From positions 99,446 to 163,445 of the forward strand of contig JAOZHU010000035.1 in NCBI GenBank assembly GCA_026014705.1: a DNA stretch of 64,000 bases, in the 5' to 3' direction. Positions 9,438 through 18,619 of this stretch are shown here, one piece after another. The DNA comes from Candidatus Bathyarchaeota archaeon (GTDB lineage: Archaea; Thermoproteota; Bathyarchaeia; Bathyarchaeales; Bathycorpusculaceae). The number at the start of each line of letters is the position of its first letter. Position 1 is the first letter of the stretch. The position numbers and the translations under genes are program-made. The notes beneath the pieces are model-generated. The model ran no database searches, was not told the origin of the DNA, and was given only the letters and a program-made list of their open reading frames with translations.

Positions 9438-9662
9438 TCACATCTCCTCGAAACGTTTGGGCTTTAATATTAAATAACCTTTCTCCATCAGCCAATGGTG
9501 AAACTGCCAAGTGGTGAACCTGCAAGCGATGCTGCACGTTTGCCTAACTCGCTCAAACTCTTCAGGTTTATCCTTCAGCGTGTTTAACTGCATTTGAACT
9601 GGGCATTTCACGTCATTGCAGAACTCCCTGCGCTTGTACTCCACAAATCCTTCAATGGACAT
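9438..9662 (-). CDS. small cysteine-containing conserved protein in aldolase/ADH operon
   Basis: 74-aa ORF; CNDVKC and CSIAC pairs plus FHHW; start of the same-strand cluster 7581-9662. Confidence 0.7.
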   Translation of the reverse strand: MSIEGFVEYKRREFCNDVKCPVQMQLNTLKDKPEEFERVRQTCSIACRFTTWQFHHWLMEKGYLILKPKRFEEM

Positions 9663-9756
9663 CGCTCATCGTGTGCTACTGCACCCAACAGTGCTTATAA
9701 GTATTATTTTGCCGCCTGAACGCATGGATGCCTTAAAGTAAAGGAACCCCATTAAT

Positions 9757-10398
9757 TTGCATATGACGAAACTGTATCTTCTAGGCGGAGAAAGCATAGT
9801 CAAAAGAAACGCAAAAGACATCAACGCAACCGCGTTCCAAGATGCAGGTGGAGCACCATCCGTTCTCGTAATTCCATGGGCAAGAGCATCATTTGACAAA
9901 ACCTACAAACGCCGAAAAAGACTATTTGACTACTTTAGAAATCTCGGCGCAAGCAACATAGACTTCGCAGACTATTCAGAAACGCCAGAAGAAATCGCCC
10001 TGAAAATCCAAACCTCTGACTTAATATATCTAACAGGTGGACTCACTACCGTTTTGCTCGAACGTCTAAAAAACAAAGGGGTCGACACGATGCTACGCAC
10101 CTGCAATAACGTGATAGTCGGCAGAAGCGCAGGTGCCTTGGCACTGTGCAAACACGGAATACTTATCAACAAAGACACCCAAGAGACAAAACTCGTAGCA
10201 GGTCTCAGACTGGTTGAATCAACCGTCAGAGTCCACTACAAACTCTCAGAAGACCCAACGTTGCGAAAACTGTCTGAAAGAGTAAAAATCTACGCAATAC
10301 CTGAACGCTCAGCGATCATCCATGACAACGGCGCATTATCGTTCATGGGAAACATCCACGTTTTCCAAAACGGAGAAAAAACTGCCGCGAAGCATTAA
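9757..10398 (+). CDS. peptidase S51 / dipeptidase E-like (type 1 glutamine amidotransferase fold)
   Basis: 213-aa ORF; IYLTGGLTTVLLERLKN and NVIVGRSAGALALCKHG nucleophile elbow. Confidence 0.85.
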   Translation: MHMTKLYLLGGESIVKRNAKDINATAFQDAGGAPSVLVIPWARASFDKTYKRRKRLFDYFRNLGASNIDFADYSETPEEIALKIQTSDLIYLTGGLTTVLLERLKNKGVDTMLRTCNNVIVGRSAGALALCKHGILINKDTQETKLVAGLRLVESTVRVHYKLSEDPTLRKLSERVKIYAIPERSAIIHDNGALSFMGNIHVFQNGEKTAAKH

Positions 10399-10405
10399 GA
10401 AACTG

Positions 10406-11170
10406 CTAGGAAAAGAACTCTCGCACATAAGCTCGAGTTTTCTGAATGTAAGGTGTAAGCAAAACCATCAACGCTGTGCCGATTGTGGACAGCACTATAA
10501 TGTCTCCAAAAATCCAGCCAAAGAAAACAGTTGGAAAAATGTCCACAGGTATTTCGCCGAAAACCGCAAGTGTACCTACGCCAAAAACTCCTGAAACCAA
10601 ACTAGCTACAAAAACGCCAAAAGCCAACCATGCAACCCAAACTCTTCGATTTTCGAAGACCGTTTGCACCACTAAAACCGCGATTGCCACCATGAAAGTT
10701 ATAAAAAACACTTCTGTCAAAGTCAGCACTGCAGCTACAGCTGAAATAACCATGTCCACTAACAGAAGCGCCGTCAACCCATACGTCACCTTTGGCTGTC
10801 TCAGCCTATAATCAAGCCCAATTTTGAGTTTTCTATAAACCACCAACGGAACAAAGCCCTCAAAGAAATCCGCCAGAGCCCAAACAAGCACAAACGGTAG
10901 CGAATAACCAAAATAGAAACCCATGAAAACGCAACTGATGTAACCCGCTATGCTTCCCCAAACCCCGAACCAAAGAGCTAATGGCACGTAAACTGCAGCT
11001 GCAATGTACAATCCAGAAACACCTGGCGCTGGCGGAACTGGCGCAGCAACAACAGCCCAAATAGCAAGAAAAGTGCACACGACCGTTGAAAGTGCACAAA
11101 CAAGCGGCTGCCTCCAAGTAACACCCTTGCTGTGCCCTTTTCCATCAACTTGTGACATATGGACTCTCAT
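10406..11170 (-). CDS. multi-pass membrane protein, ECF-transporter S-component-like
   Basis: 254-aa ORF with ~6 hydrophobic segments; LYIAAAVYVPLALWFGVWGSIAGYISCVFMGFYFGYSLPFVLVWALADFFEGFVP pattern. Confidence 0.65.
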   Translation of the reverse strand: MRVHMSQVDGKGHSKGVTWRQPLVCALSTVVCTFLAIWAVVAAPVPPAPGVSGLYIAAAVYVPLALWFGVWGSIAGYISCVFMGFYFGYSLPFVLVWALADFFEGFVPLVVYRKLKIGLDYRLRQPKVTYGLTALLLVDMVISAVAAVLTLTEVFFITFMVAIAVLVVQTVFENRRVWVAWLAFGVFVASLVSGVFGVGTLAVFGEIPVDIFPTVFFGWIFGDIIVLSTIGTALMVLLTPYIQKTRAYVREFFS

Positions 11171-11268
11171 TTTGTTGAGCGTTTAAATATAAAACTTGCG
11201 ACAGAGTCAAATTGAGAAAGCGGAAAAGCACATAAAAAATGCTTATTGGCTTTCCGAAAGCGACTTCA

Positions 11269-12237
11269 TCAAAGCTGCAATGTGCCCATTACCCGAAGTT
11301 TTGCACCTTCCAAATAAGCCAAAACCGCCGTGTCGCCAGAACGATAAACAAGCTCCTTTTCCAAAGCCAAAGTCACCAGCGGTTTGCGCCAGTCACCCTC
11401 ATCGCTTACCTCTTCAACCTTGCCATTGAGAAACTGCATCCAATGCCCAATATGCAGCACCATTCCTGCCTTTATTTGCGTAGACCAGTACTTAACAAGG
11501 GACACACGTGCCTTGAGCAGTTTCGACGCTTTGACTGCCGCATCATTTGTTAACACTGCACCTCTGTCAACGTCACCTACTTCAACGTTCTTAAGCGCCA
11601 AGCCCACCCTATCGCCCGCATATGCAAAATCAAACTCGTCGTCATGCTTCTGAATAGACCGAATCTGCGTTGTCTTCGCTGCAGGAAGCACATTCATCAC
11701 GCCGTGTTTCTGGATGACGCCCTCTGTTACCACACCTAAAACCACGGTTCCCACACCTTTCACGTTGAACGCGTGATCCACAGTCACTGTTCCAGAAGGG
11801 GTACCACCATCCAGCGATGCAGAAAATTTGGATTGCGCCGCTTCAGCTAGAAGCGCCTCTTTCAGCAGAGTTGAGTTGTCAACGGCAAACTCGTACTTCT
11901 CTAAAATAGTGCCCTTAACAAGCTGCTCAACTTTTTCACGAGACACATAATTCCGAAGAACAAAGTAGCCACTTTCTATCCCACAGCATTGAAGCATCAC
12001 AAGCGATTCACCTAAAGTGGAATTCAACTCGTCCACAACAACTATGGCTTTCTTGGCAACCGAACAAGCGAAGAACAACGGCGCCAACCGCTCAGGGTAA
12101 CGTGCAGGTTCAACGAATGTTATGGTATCTTCGCTTTTCTTCAGGTTATAAAGTGTAATGTCTGTTGAAGTTCCCTTCTTGCCTAAACCACTGGAATACC
12201 CAGCTGCACCGATAACAGCCACCATTAAATTGCCCAT
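11269..12237 (-). CDS. EF-Tu/SelB-like protein with degenerate GTPase domain
   Basis: 322-aa ORF; domain II-like DHAFNVKGVGTVVLGVVTEGVIQKHGVMNVLPAAKTTQIRSIQKHDDEFDFAYAGDRVGLALKNV but no P-loop GHxDxGKT, DxxG or NKxD motifs. Confidence 0.8.
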   Translation of the reverse strand: MGNLMVAVIGAAGYSSGLGKKGTSTDITLYNLKKSEDTITFVEPARYPERLAPLFFACSVAKKAIVVVDELNSTLGESLVMLQCCGIESGYFVLRNYVSREKVEQLVKGTILEKYEFAVDNSTLLKEALLAEAAQSKFSASLDGGTPSGTVTVDHAFNVKGVGTVVLGVVTEGVIQKHGVMNVLPAAKTTQIRSIQKHDDEFDFAYAGDRVGLALKNVEVGDVDRGAVLTNDAAVKASKLLKARVSLVKYWSTQIKAGMVLHIGHWMQFLNGKVEEVSDEGDWRKPLVTLALEKELVYRSGDTAVLAYLEGAKLRVMGTLQL

Positions 12238-12455
12238 TTACGAAATTCCTCGCGAATTACCGCACCATACCGCATGTTGCAGATAAGTCTTATGCACTCT
12301 GACGCGAAAAACTATAAAGCCTGATGCATTATCAACACGCGGCTGATTTTCTACAAAAAGTTAGATGGAAACAGCTATCTCCGCTGTGTTCTGGCGTGAA
12401 AAAGCGTTTAGCGCTTTATGGCTTAGCCGCATCAGCAATATCTTTAACTAAGGAC

Positions 12456-12857
12456 TCACACTATCGCTTTCCCAATTTTGTCTAAGATATCGGAAAAGTC
12501 AACTGCTTTGCCTGGCCTAATACCTTTTTTCGATACGCTGAGGGTAACGCTGTAACCTTTGCGGGATAATTCTTTTTCCAGAACTTTGAATGTGCTGCCT
12601 TTCCAGAGAGCGTACGTGCAGAACAGTATTACTTTTTTGCCTTCAGTTTTCGGCAAACTCTGCACAAACGCCAAAGTCTCCTTTGCAGGTCTGAAACCTT
12701 CCACGGGAGTACCTATCATCAGCAAAGCATAGTCGTCAACGATTTCCGGCGAAGTGCTGTTTATGTCAAATGCTGGAGCCTTTGCAGCGTCCGATATTGC
12801 CTGTGCCATGCGTTTAGTGTTTCCTGTCCGTGAGAAATACAGTATACACGTCTTCAT
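12456..12857 (-). CDS. flavodoxin family protein
   Basis: 133-aa ORF; ILYFSRTGNTKRMAQAI FMN phosphate-binding loop. Confidence 0.85.
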   Translation of the reverse strand: MKTCILYFSRTGNTKRMAQAISDAAKAPAFDINSTSPEIVDDYALLMIGTPVEGFRPAKETLAFVQSLPKTEGKKVILFCTYALWKGSTFKVLEKELSRKGYSVTLSVSKKGIRPGKAVDFSDILDKIGKAIV

Positions 12858-13021
12858 AGTTTGCTATGTCGCTTTTTCACTTTATATAACCTTCGTTTAT
12901 CATCAAGCTTCAGTCGTAAAGCAGCAACAGAGAAGCGTTTGGTAACACACTGTGGTTTCGGATGGCTTTTTTAGAAAAACTTTTAATGTATAAATGAGAC
13001 ATGTAAAGATGAGGAGTTTGT

Positions 13022-13258
13022 ATGCCTACAGCCTTTGTGTTGATAAACACCGAAATAGGTTCCGAGTCAGATGTCCTGAAAGAACTGAAAAAAGTCGAGG
13101 GAGTCGATGACTCATTCGCTGTCTACGGTGTCTACGACATAGTAGCGCGCGTTAAAGCAGACACGATGGATAAACTGAAAGAAACCGTAACTTGGCGTAT
13201 CAGACGACTTGACAAAGTACGTTCCACATTGACTATGATAGTAGTCGAAGAAAAATAG
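13022..13258 (+). CDS. stand-alone Lrp/AsnC ligand-binding (RAM) domain protein
   Basis: 78-aa ORF; AFVLINTEIGSESDVLKELKKVEGVDDSFAVYGVYDIVARVKADTMDKLKE; no HTH. Confidence 0.9.
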   Translation: MPTAFVLINTEIGSESDVLKELKKVEGVDDSFAVYGVYDIVARVKADTMDKLKETVTWRIRRLDKVRSTLTMIVVEEK

Positions 13259-13410
13259 CAACCTTCCCTTTTCTTTGTGTAGTTCACGAAAGCCGCAAGC
13301 CAGCAGTTCTACACGCTTGGCGAAAAACCGCAAACGTGAAAGAGCTATCCTTGCGCATAATCTTTTTAGTTCGTGCAATGTCATAGTTGACAGGAACAGG
13401 TTGCACTCTG

Positions 13411-14766
13411 ATGAAAAAGCGGACACTGCACATAGGACTCGATGATACTGACTCGACGAAGAGAGGCTGCACCACATATGTCGCTGCACTACTTGTAGAA
13501 CAACTAGAGGAGATAGGCGCGAGTTTTCTGGATTATCCCAACCTGATTAGACTTAATCCAAACGTACCGTGGAAAACAAGAGGCAACGGTGCTCTATGTT
13601 TGAGAATAGAGCACGACGAAAAACTCACAAGCCGCATCAAAGAAGCAACAATAAACATGGTAGAAGAACAAGCTGATTTCGAAGCAAAGGGCACAGACCC
13701 CGGAATAGTGTTTTTTGACAAGCAAACGATTCCTAAAGAGATTACGATTTTCGCTAAGAAAGCAACAACAGGCATCGTGACTCTGAAGGAAGCCCTGAGA
13801 CTCATAAACAAGTTCAAAGGAGAAGCATTAGGCTTTAACACTTACAGAGGCATAATTGGCGCTTTAGCCGCAATCGGTGAAACCCTCCAAGAGGACTACA
13901 CATATGAACTAATAGCGTATCGAGCAGCAGATAACTGTGGTTCAAAAAGAAAAGTTGACGAAGACTCAATTTTTCAAATGGATGCGCTGACGAAACCTTA
14001 CACGTTTAATAACATAGACACAGAAAAACGCAGACTCATCATCACACCAAGAGGACCTGACCCTATTCTTTTCGGGGTCAGGGGTGAAAACCCCCACATT
14101 GTAAAAGAAGCCTTCACGATGATTAAGCCGTTAGAACCCGTGGAGCGCTGGGTAATTTTCCGTTCAAATCAGGGCACTGATGCGCATCTTAAGCGAGTGC
14201 CTGCGTTGAACCAGCTAAAGCCATATAGTTCAATTATTGCTAAAGGTGTGGTTTCTCAAAATCCGTGGATTGTGCCTTTGCGGCATGTTATATTTCCAAT
14301 CAGAGACGAGAGTGGGAAGGTGGACTGCGCAGCTTATGAACCAACAGGTGTTCTCCGCAAAGTGGCAATGAAGCTTGTTGTGGGCGACAGCGTTGAAGTA
14401 TATGGTGCTGTGCGCAAGTCATCGGCGAGTAAGCGTTTAACTGTGAACCTTGAAAAAATTCGTGTTATTGGCTTGGCTCCAAAAATTGTTTATAATAATC
14501 CTTTGTGCGCGAAATGCGGTAGACGTTTGAAGTCTATGGGTAAAGCGCAAGGTTTTCGATGTGAAAAATGTGGCTCAAGATACAGTGGTTTGGCGAAGGT
14601 TGCTGTGGCTGTGGAGCGTGATTTAAAAACAGGGTTGTATGTGACGTCAACTAGGTCTCAGCGGCATTTGACTAAGCCGCTTAGGCGTTATGGATTGGAA
14701 AAAAGCGGTTGGACATCGGAAAAATTGATTGATGAGTGGCATTCATTTCAGGTGGAACTCATGTGA
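13411..14766 (+). CDS. tiaS: tRNA(Ile2) 2-agmatinylcytidine synthetase
   Basis: MKKRTLHIGLDDTDSTKRGCTTYVAALL N-terminus; OB-fold region and C-terminal CAKCGRRLKS...CEKCG zinc ribbon; start moved from the ORF-track 13387. Confidence 0.93.
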   Translation: MKKRTLHIGLDDTDSTKRGCTTYVAALLVEQLEEIGASFLDYPNLIRLNPNVPWKTRGNGALCLRIEHDEKLTSRIKEATINMVEEQADFEAKGTDPGIVFFDKQTIPKEITIFAKKATTGIVTLKEALRLINKFKGEALGFNTYRGIIGALAAIGETLQEDYTYELIAYRAADNCGSKRKVDEDSIFQMDALTKPYTFNNIDTEKRRLIITPRGPDPILFGVRGENPHIVKEAFTMIKPLEPVERWVIFRSNQGTDAHLKRVPALNQLKPYSSIIAKGVVSQNPWIVPLRHVIFPIRDESGKVDCAAYEPTGVLRKVAMKLVVGDSVEVYGAVRKSSASKRLTVNLEKIRVIGLAPKIVYNNPLCAKCGRRLKSMGKAQGFRCEKCGSRYSGLAKVAVAVERDLKTGLYVTSTRSQRHLTKPLRRYGLEKSGWTSEKLIDEWHSFQVELM

Positions 14767-14820
14767 CTGCGCATATGCGCAAAAGGGTTTTAAATTAAGT
14801 CTGCATTAAAACAGCTACCA

Positions 14821-15144
14821 GTGAGGAAGAAGCAGATGAGTGAAATACTGTCTCCCATTGTTTTTCAGCTTGGGCTAGGTGCTGTTGGCGGCTTCATCGT
14901 GGGTTTCGCGCTTAAGAAATTGGCTAAACTCTTCATTGTCATAATAGGCATATTCGTTGTTGCACTGCTCTATTTGGGCACAAGCGGAGTGATAAGCATA
15001 AATTTTGAAGCCTTATGGAGCACCATAGGTGGTTGGCTTGGCGGTGCTGCTCAAGCAGCAGCGTGGCTTGTCGGCTTAATCTCGCTTTTGCCGTTCATTG
15101 GCAGTTTCGCAGTGGGCTTTTTGCTCGGGTTGAAGATGGGGTAG
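14821..15144 (+). CDS. FUN14 family membrane protein
   Basis: 107-aa ORF; GLGAVGGFIVGFALKKLAKLFIVIIGIFVVALLYLGTSGVISINFEAL. Confidence 0.8.
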   Translation: MRKKQMSEILSPIVFQLGLGAVGGFIVGFALKKLAKLFIVIIGIFVVALLYLGTSGVISINFEALWSTIGGWLGGAAQAAAWLVGLISLLPFIGSFAVGFLLGLKMG

Positions 15145-15213
15145 AAATTCTTTAAATCCATGTAGTTCGTAAACCCTCAGTAAACCGCGATGGCAAACGG
15201 AGAGATTTGAGAG

Positions 15214-18012
15214 TTGAAGCGATTTCCAGCAGAAGAATATGCGCTTCCCTTCTTCAAAGAGGAGGGTTTCGTGAGGAAACTCTGCCCACGATGCGGAGAA
15301 TATTACTGGACACAGAATCCGAAGCAGGAGACATGTGGAGAATCCACATCAGACGAGTGTGCTTGTTACTCGTTTCTTGGTGATTCACCTGCGAAAAGGA
15401 GCTACAGTCTTCCAGAAATGCGGGAAGCTTTCCTTTCCTTCTTCGAAAAACATGGGCATACCCGTGTCAAGCCTTATCCTGTTGTGGCGCGGTGGCGGGC
15501 TGATATTTATTTGACACATGCAAGCATAATTGATTTTCAACCTTACGTTACAGAAGGTATTGCTCCTCCACCTGCTAATCCGCTTGTGATAGCTCAGCCT
15601 TGCATTAGGTTGGTGGATATTGCGAATACTGGACCAACGTTTGGTAGGCACTTGACTATTTTTGAGATGGGTGGGCATCACGCATTCAATTATCCTGACC
15701 GTGAAGTGTACTGGAAGGATCAGACGGTGCGGTATCACCACGAGTTTGTCACTGACGTGTTGGGCGTGAAGTCTGAGGATGTTACGTACAAGGAGGATGT
15801 TTGGGTTGGCGGCGGGAACGCTGGACCAGATGTGGAATGCATAATCGGCGGCTTGGAGGTTGGTACGCTTGTTTTTATGCAGTATAAGGTGGTTAATGAC
15901 GAGTTTGTCAAGTTGCCTATACGCACGGTGGATACAGGTTACGGTTTAGACCGTTTTGCGTGGCTTTCACAAGGGGCGCCAAGCTGTTTCCATGCTGTGT
16001 ACGGCGGTTTGCTGGACAAGATTTTCGACATGGCTGGAGTAACGAATGTCGACGGTGAACTATTGTTGCGTGTGGCTCGATATTCGGGCTTGGTGAGCGT
16101 GGATAAGACTGCGAACAGGTTTAATGCTAGGCGACGAGTGGCTGAACTAGTTGATGTTCCGCTGGATGTGTTGGATAAGGTGCTTGAGCCCATTGAGAAC
16201 GCGTTTGCAGTGGCTGATCACACGAAGTGTTTGAGTTTTATTCTTTCTGAGGGAGTGGTACCTTCGAATATTCATGAGGGGTATCTGGCGCGGTTGATGT
16301 TCCGCAGGGTTTACCGTTTGTTGCGAATGTTGGATATGCCTGAACGGCTTTATGACATAATGGACTTGCAAGTTGACTATTGGGGTAAGGATTACCCGCA
16401 CATCAAGACCATGCGAAACGAAATTATGGAGATGCTCAAAGTTGAAGAAGCAAAGTTCGAAGACACGATAAAGCGAGGTGAAGGGATGGTGAAGCGGATA
16501 GCTGCTGAGCTTAAGGCAAAGCGCGTTAGCCGCATGTCTGATGAGACCTTGTCTGAATTGTATGATTCGCAGGGTCTTCCGCCTGAAATAGTTAAGCAAG
16601 CCGCTGAGGCTGAGGACGTGCAAGTGGAGATTCCTGAGAATTTCTACGCGTTAATTGCGAAGCGGCATATGCAAGCAACTAAGCCTGTAGAGGAGGAAGC
16701 GGAAGTTGAACAAGCTCTTGAGGCGGCTGTGGATGGGTTACAGCCGACTGAGCAACTGTACTATGTGGACCAGTATATGCGGGAGTTTGAAGCGAAAGTG
16801 CTCAAAGTGGTGAACGGCGATTATGTTGTTCTGGACAGGACATGTTTTTATCCTGAAGGTGGTGGGCAACCTGCTGATCATGGTTTTTTGGCGTTTGATG
16901 GAGCGAAGGTGGAGGTTGTGGGTGTTCAGAAGGTTGGCAGAGTAATTGTGCATAGGCTTCACGGTTCTTTTGCGCCCAAGGAATGCGCGACTGTTAGGGG
17001 TATTATCGATTGGGAGAAGCGTTATGCGTTGATGAAGGCGCATACGGCTACGCATTTGATTAATGGTGCTGCACGTCGTGTTTTAGGTGAGCATGTGTGG
17101 CAGCATGGCACGCAGAAAGGTTTGGAGTGTTCGCGGTTGGATATTTCGCATTATCGTCGTTTGTCGTCTGAGGAGGTGCATCGGATAGAGGTGTTAGCGA
17201 ATGAGGCTGTTTTGGCGAATTTGCGGGTTGAGACTGCGTGGCTGTCGCGGAATGAGGCGGAGAGCCGTTATGGTTTCAGGCTTTATCAGGGTGGTGCTGT
17301 TCCGGGTAAGGAGATTCGGGTGGTGAAGACGGGTGATTGGGATGTTGAAGCTTGTGCGGGGACGCATTTAAGCAGCACGGGTGAAATTGGATTTATTAAG
17401 ATTGTTTATACTGAGCGTGTTCAGGATGGTGTGGAGCGGTTAGCCTATGCTGTTGGTCTTGAGGCGTTGAAGGCTGTGCAGCGGCAGGAGCGGTTGTTGT
17501 GGCGGGTTTCCGACGCGTTGAATGCGCCTGTAGAGAAACTGGATAAGACTGCTGAGAAAATGGTTAAGGATTTGAAGGATGCTAATGTGGAGAGGCGTAG
17601 GTTAATCAAAGAGTTGGCTGCTAAGGAGAGCGCTGGTTTTGGTGCAGTTGCGGCTTCTGAAGCCGCTGTGGAGATTGGCGGAGTGAGGCTTGTTAGGCGT
17701 GATTTCGGGGAGATGATTGATGTGAATCGGATGGTGGAGACTGCGAGTAAGGTAATTGAGCGCGATGAGGCTGCAGTTGCGGTGTTTTATGGTGCAGATG
17801 GGAAAACTGCTAGAGTGCTGGTTATGGCTGGGAAAGCTGCGGTTGCGAAGGGCGTTAACGCTGGTGAAGTCGTTAGAATGGTTTCGCCTGTGATTGGCGG
17901 TGGAGGCGGTGGAAGGGTGAATTTTGCTCAGGGAGGGGGAACACAGCCAGAGAAACTTCAGGAAGCTATTGCGAGGGCTGAAGATGTTATAAGAAAACAG
18001 CTGCAACATTGA
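15214..18012 (+). CDS. alaS: alanyl-tRNA synthetase, archaeal type
   Basis: 932-aa ORF; MREAFLSFFEKHGHTRVKPYPVVARWR, editing-domain HTATH, CAGTH, DHHA1-type C-terminus. Confidence 0.97.
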   Translation: MKRFPAEEYALPFFKEEGFVRKLCPRCGEYYWTQNPKQETCGESTSDECACYSFLGDSPAKRSYSLPEMREAFLSFFEKHGHTRVKPYPVVARWRADIYLTHASIIDFQPYVTEGIAPPPANPLVIAQPCIRLVDIANTGPTFGRHLTIFEMGGHHAFNYPDREVYWKDQTVRYHHEFVTDVLGVKSEDVTYKEDVWVGGGNAGPDVECIIGGLEVGTLVFMQYKVVNDEFVKLPIRTVDTGYGLDRFAWLSQGAPSCFHAVYGGLLDKIFDMAGVTNVDGELLLRVARYSGLVSVDKTANRFNARRRVAELVDVPLDVLDKVLEPIENAFAVADHTKCLSFILSEGVVPSNIHEGYLARLMFRRVYRLLRMLDMPERLYDIMDLQVDYWGKDYPHIKTMRNEIMEMLKVEEAKFEDTIKRGEGMVKRIAAELKAKRVSRMSDETLSELYDSQGLPPEIVKQAAEAEDVQVEIPENFYALIAKRHMQATKPVEEEAEVEQALEAAVDGLQPTEQLYYVDQYMREFEAKVLKVVNGDYVVLDRTCFYPEGGGQPADHGFLAFDGAKVEVVGVQKVGRVIVHRLHGSFAPKECATVRGIIDWEKRYALMKAHTATHLINGAARRVLGEHVWQHGTQKGLECSRLDISHYRRLSSEEVHRIEVLANEAVLANLRVETAWLSRNEAESRYGFRLYQGGAVPGKEIRVVKTGDWDVEACAGTHLSSTGEIGFIKIVYTERVQDGVERLAYAVGLEALKAVQRQERLLWRVSDALNAPVEKLDKTAEKMVKDLKDANVERRRLIKELAAKESAGFGAVAASEAAVEIGGVRLVRRDFGEMIDVNRMVETASKVIERDEAAVAVFYGADGKTARVLVMAGKAAVAKGVNAGEVVRMVSPVIGGGGGGRVNFAQGGGTQPEKLQEAIARAEDVIRKQLQH

Positions 18013-18070
18013 TGCTGCATAGGTGCCGTGTAGAAAGCTTTGCTGTTGTAGACGTTTCGAGCTAACGCTT

Positions 18071-18109
18071 GGAGGAGTCTATAATCCCCCTTATTTAAAG
18101 GAACTATTC
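18071..18109. repeat. dispersed intergenic G-run element, copy B (reverse orientation)
   Basis: Reverse complement GAATAGTTCCTTTAAATAAGGGGGATTATAGACTCCTCC; near-identical first 17 nt to copy C at 43719. Confidence 0.65.
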
Positions 18110-18141
18110 ATAGGAAAATACAAGTGCATACACTCTAATCT

Positions 18142-18540
18142 TTATGATGGCGGTCTTTTTTGTGCGTACTGGTACCGTCGGGGTCTGCCTATTCTTGTGA
18201 GCACGTTTTCCTTAACCAAGTCTACCAATGCGTGTGCGACGGCTGTGCGGTCGTAGTGGAAACCGCGTCGTGCAAGTTCAGTGTGCACTTCGTCTAAGCC
18301 GCGTGGTTGAGAGAACCAGTTTTCTTCCCATAGTTTTTGGATTACGCCTTTACAGGTTTCTGCTCTTGGTGGTGATGAGGTTCTTTCGGATAGGCGCGTG
18401 TCTTTGAGTCTTTCTGTGACTGTACTGAGGATGCGGTCTACGGCTGTTTGCAGTTGGTCTTCTTGGGATTCGATTTCGAATTCTATTTCGCCTATTTTCA
18501 TTTTTACGCGTATTGGGGGTTTTTGCTCGGTTTCTGGCAA
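18142..18540 (-). CDS. two-domain wHTH protein, paralogous architecture to 2741..3289
   Basis: 132-aa ORF; IRVKMKIGEIEFEIESQEDQLQTAVDRIL plus C-terminal LDEVHTELARRGFHYDRTAVAHALVDLVKENVLTRIGRPRRYQY. Confidence 0.75.
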   Translation of the reverse strand: MPETEQKPPIRVKMKIGEIEFEIESQEDQLQTAVDRILSTVTERLKDTRLSERTSSPPRAETCKGVIQKLWEENWFSQPRGLDEVHTELARRGFHYDRTAVAHALVDLVKENVLTRIGRPRRYQYAQKRPPS

Positions 18541-18619
18541 GTCGTCACCTGTTGCTTATTGTATTGTGCAAGATGCGCATGCACAACACTTAAATATTTC
18601 CACCATGCCTTATTGATTA

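Noticed and set aside
15385-18009. Minus-strand ORFs within alaS
   Set aside because: Antisense to a complete AlaRS with all expected motifs.
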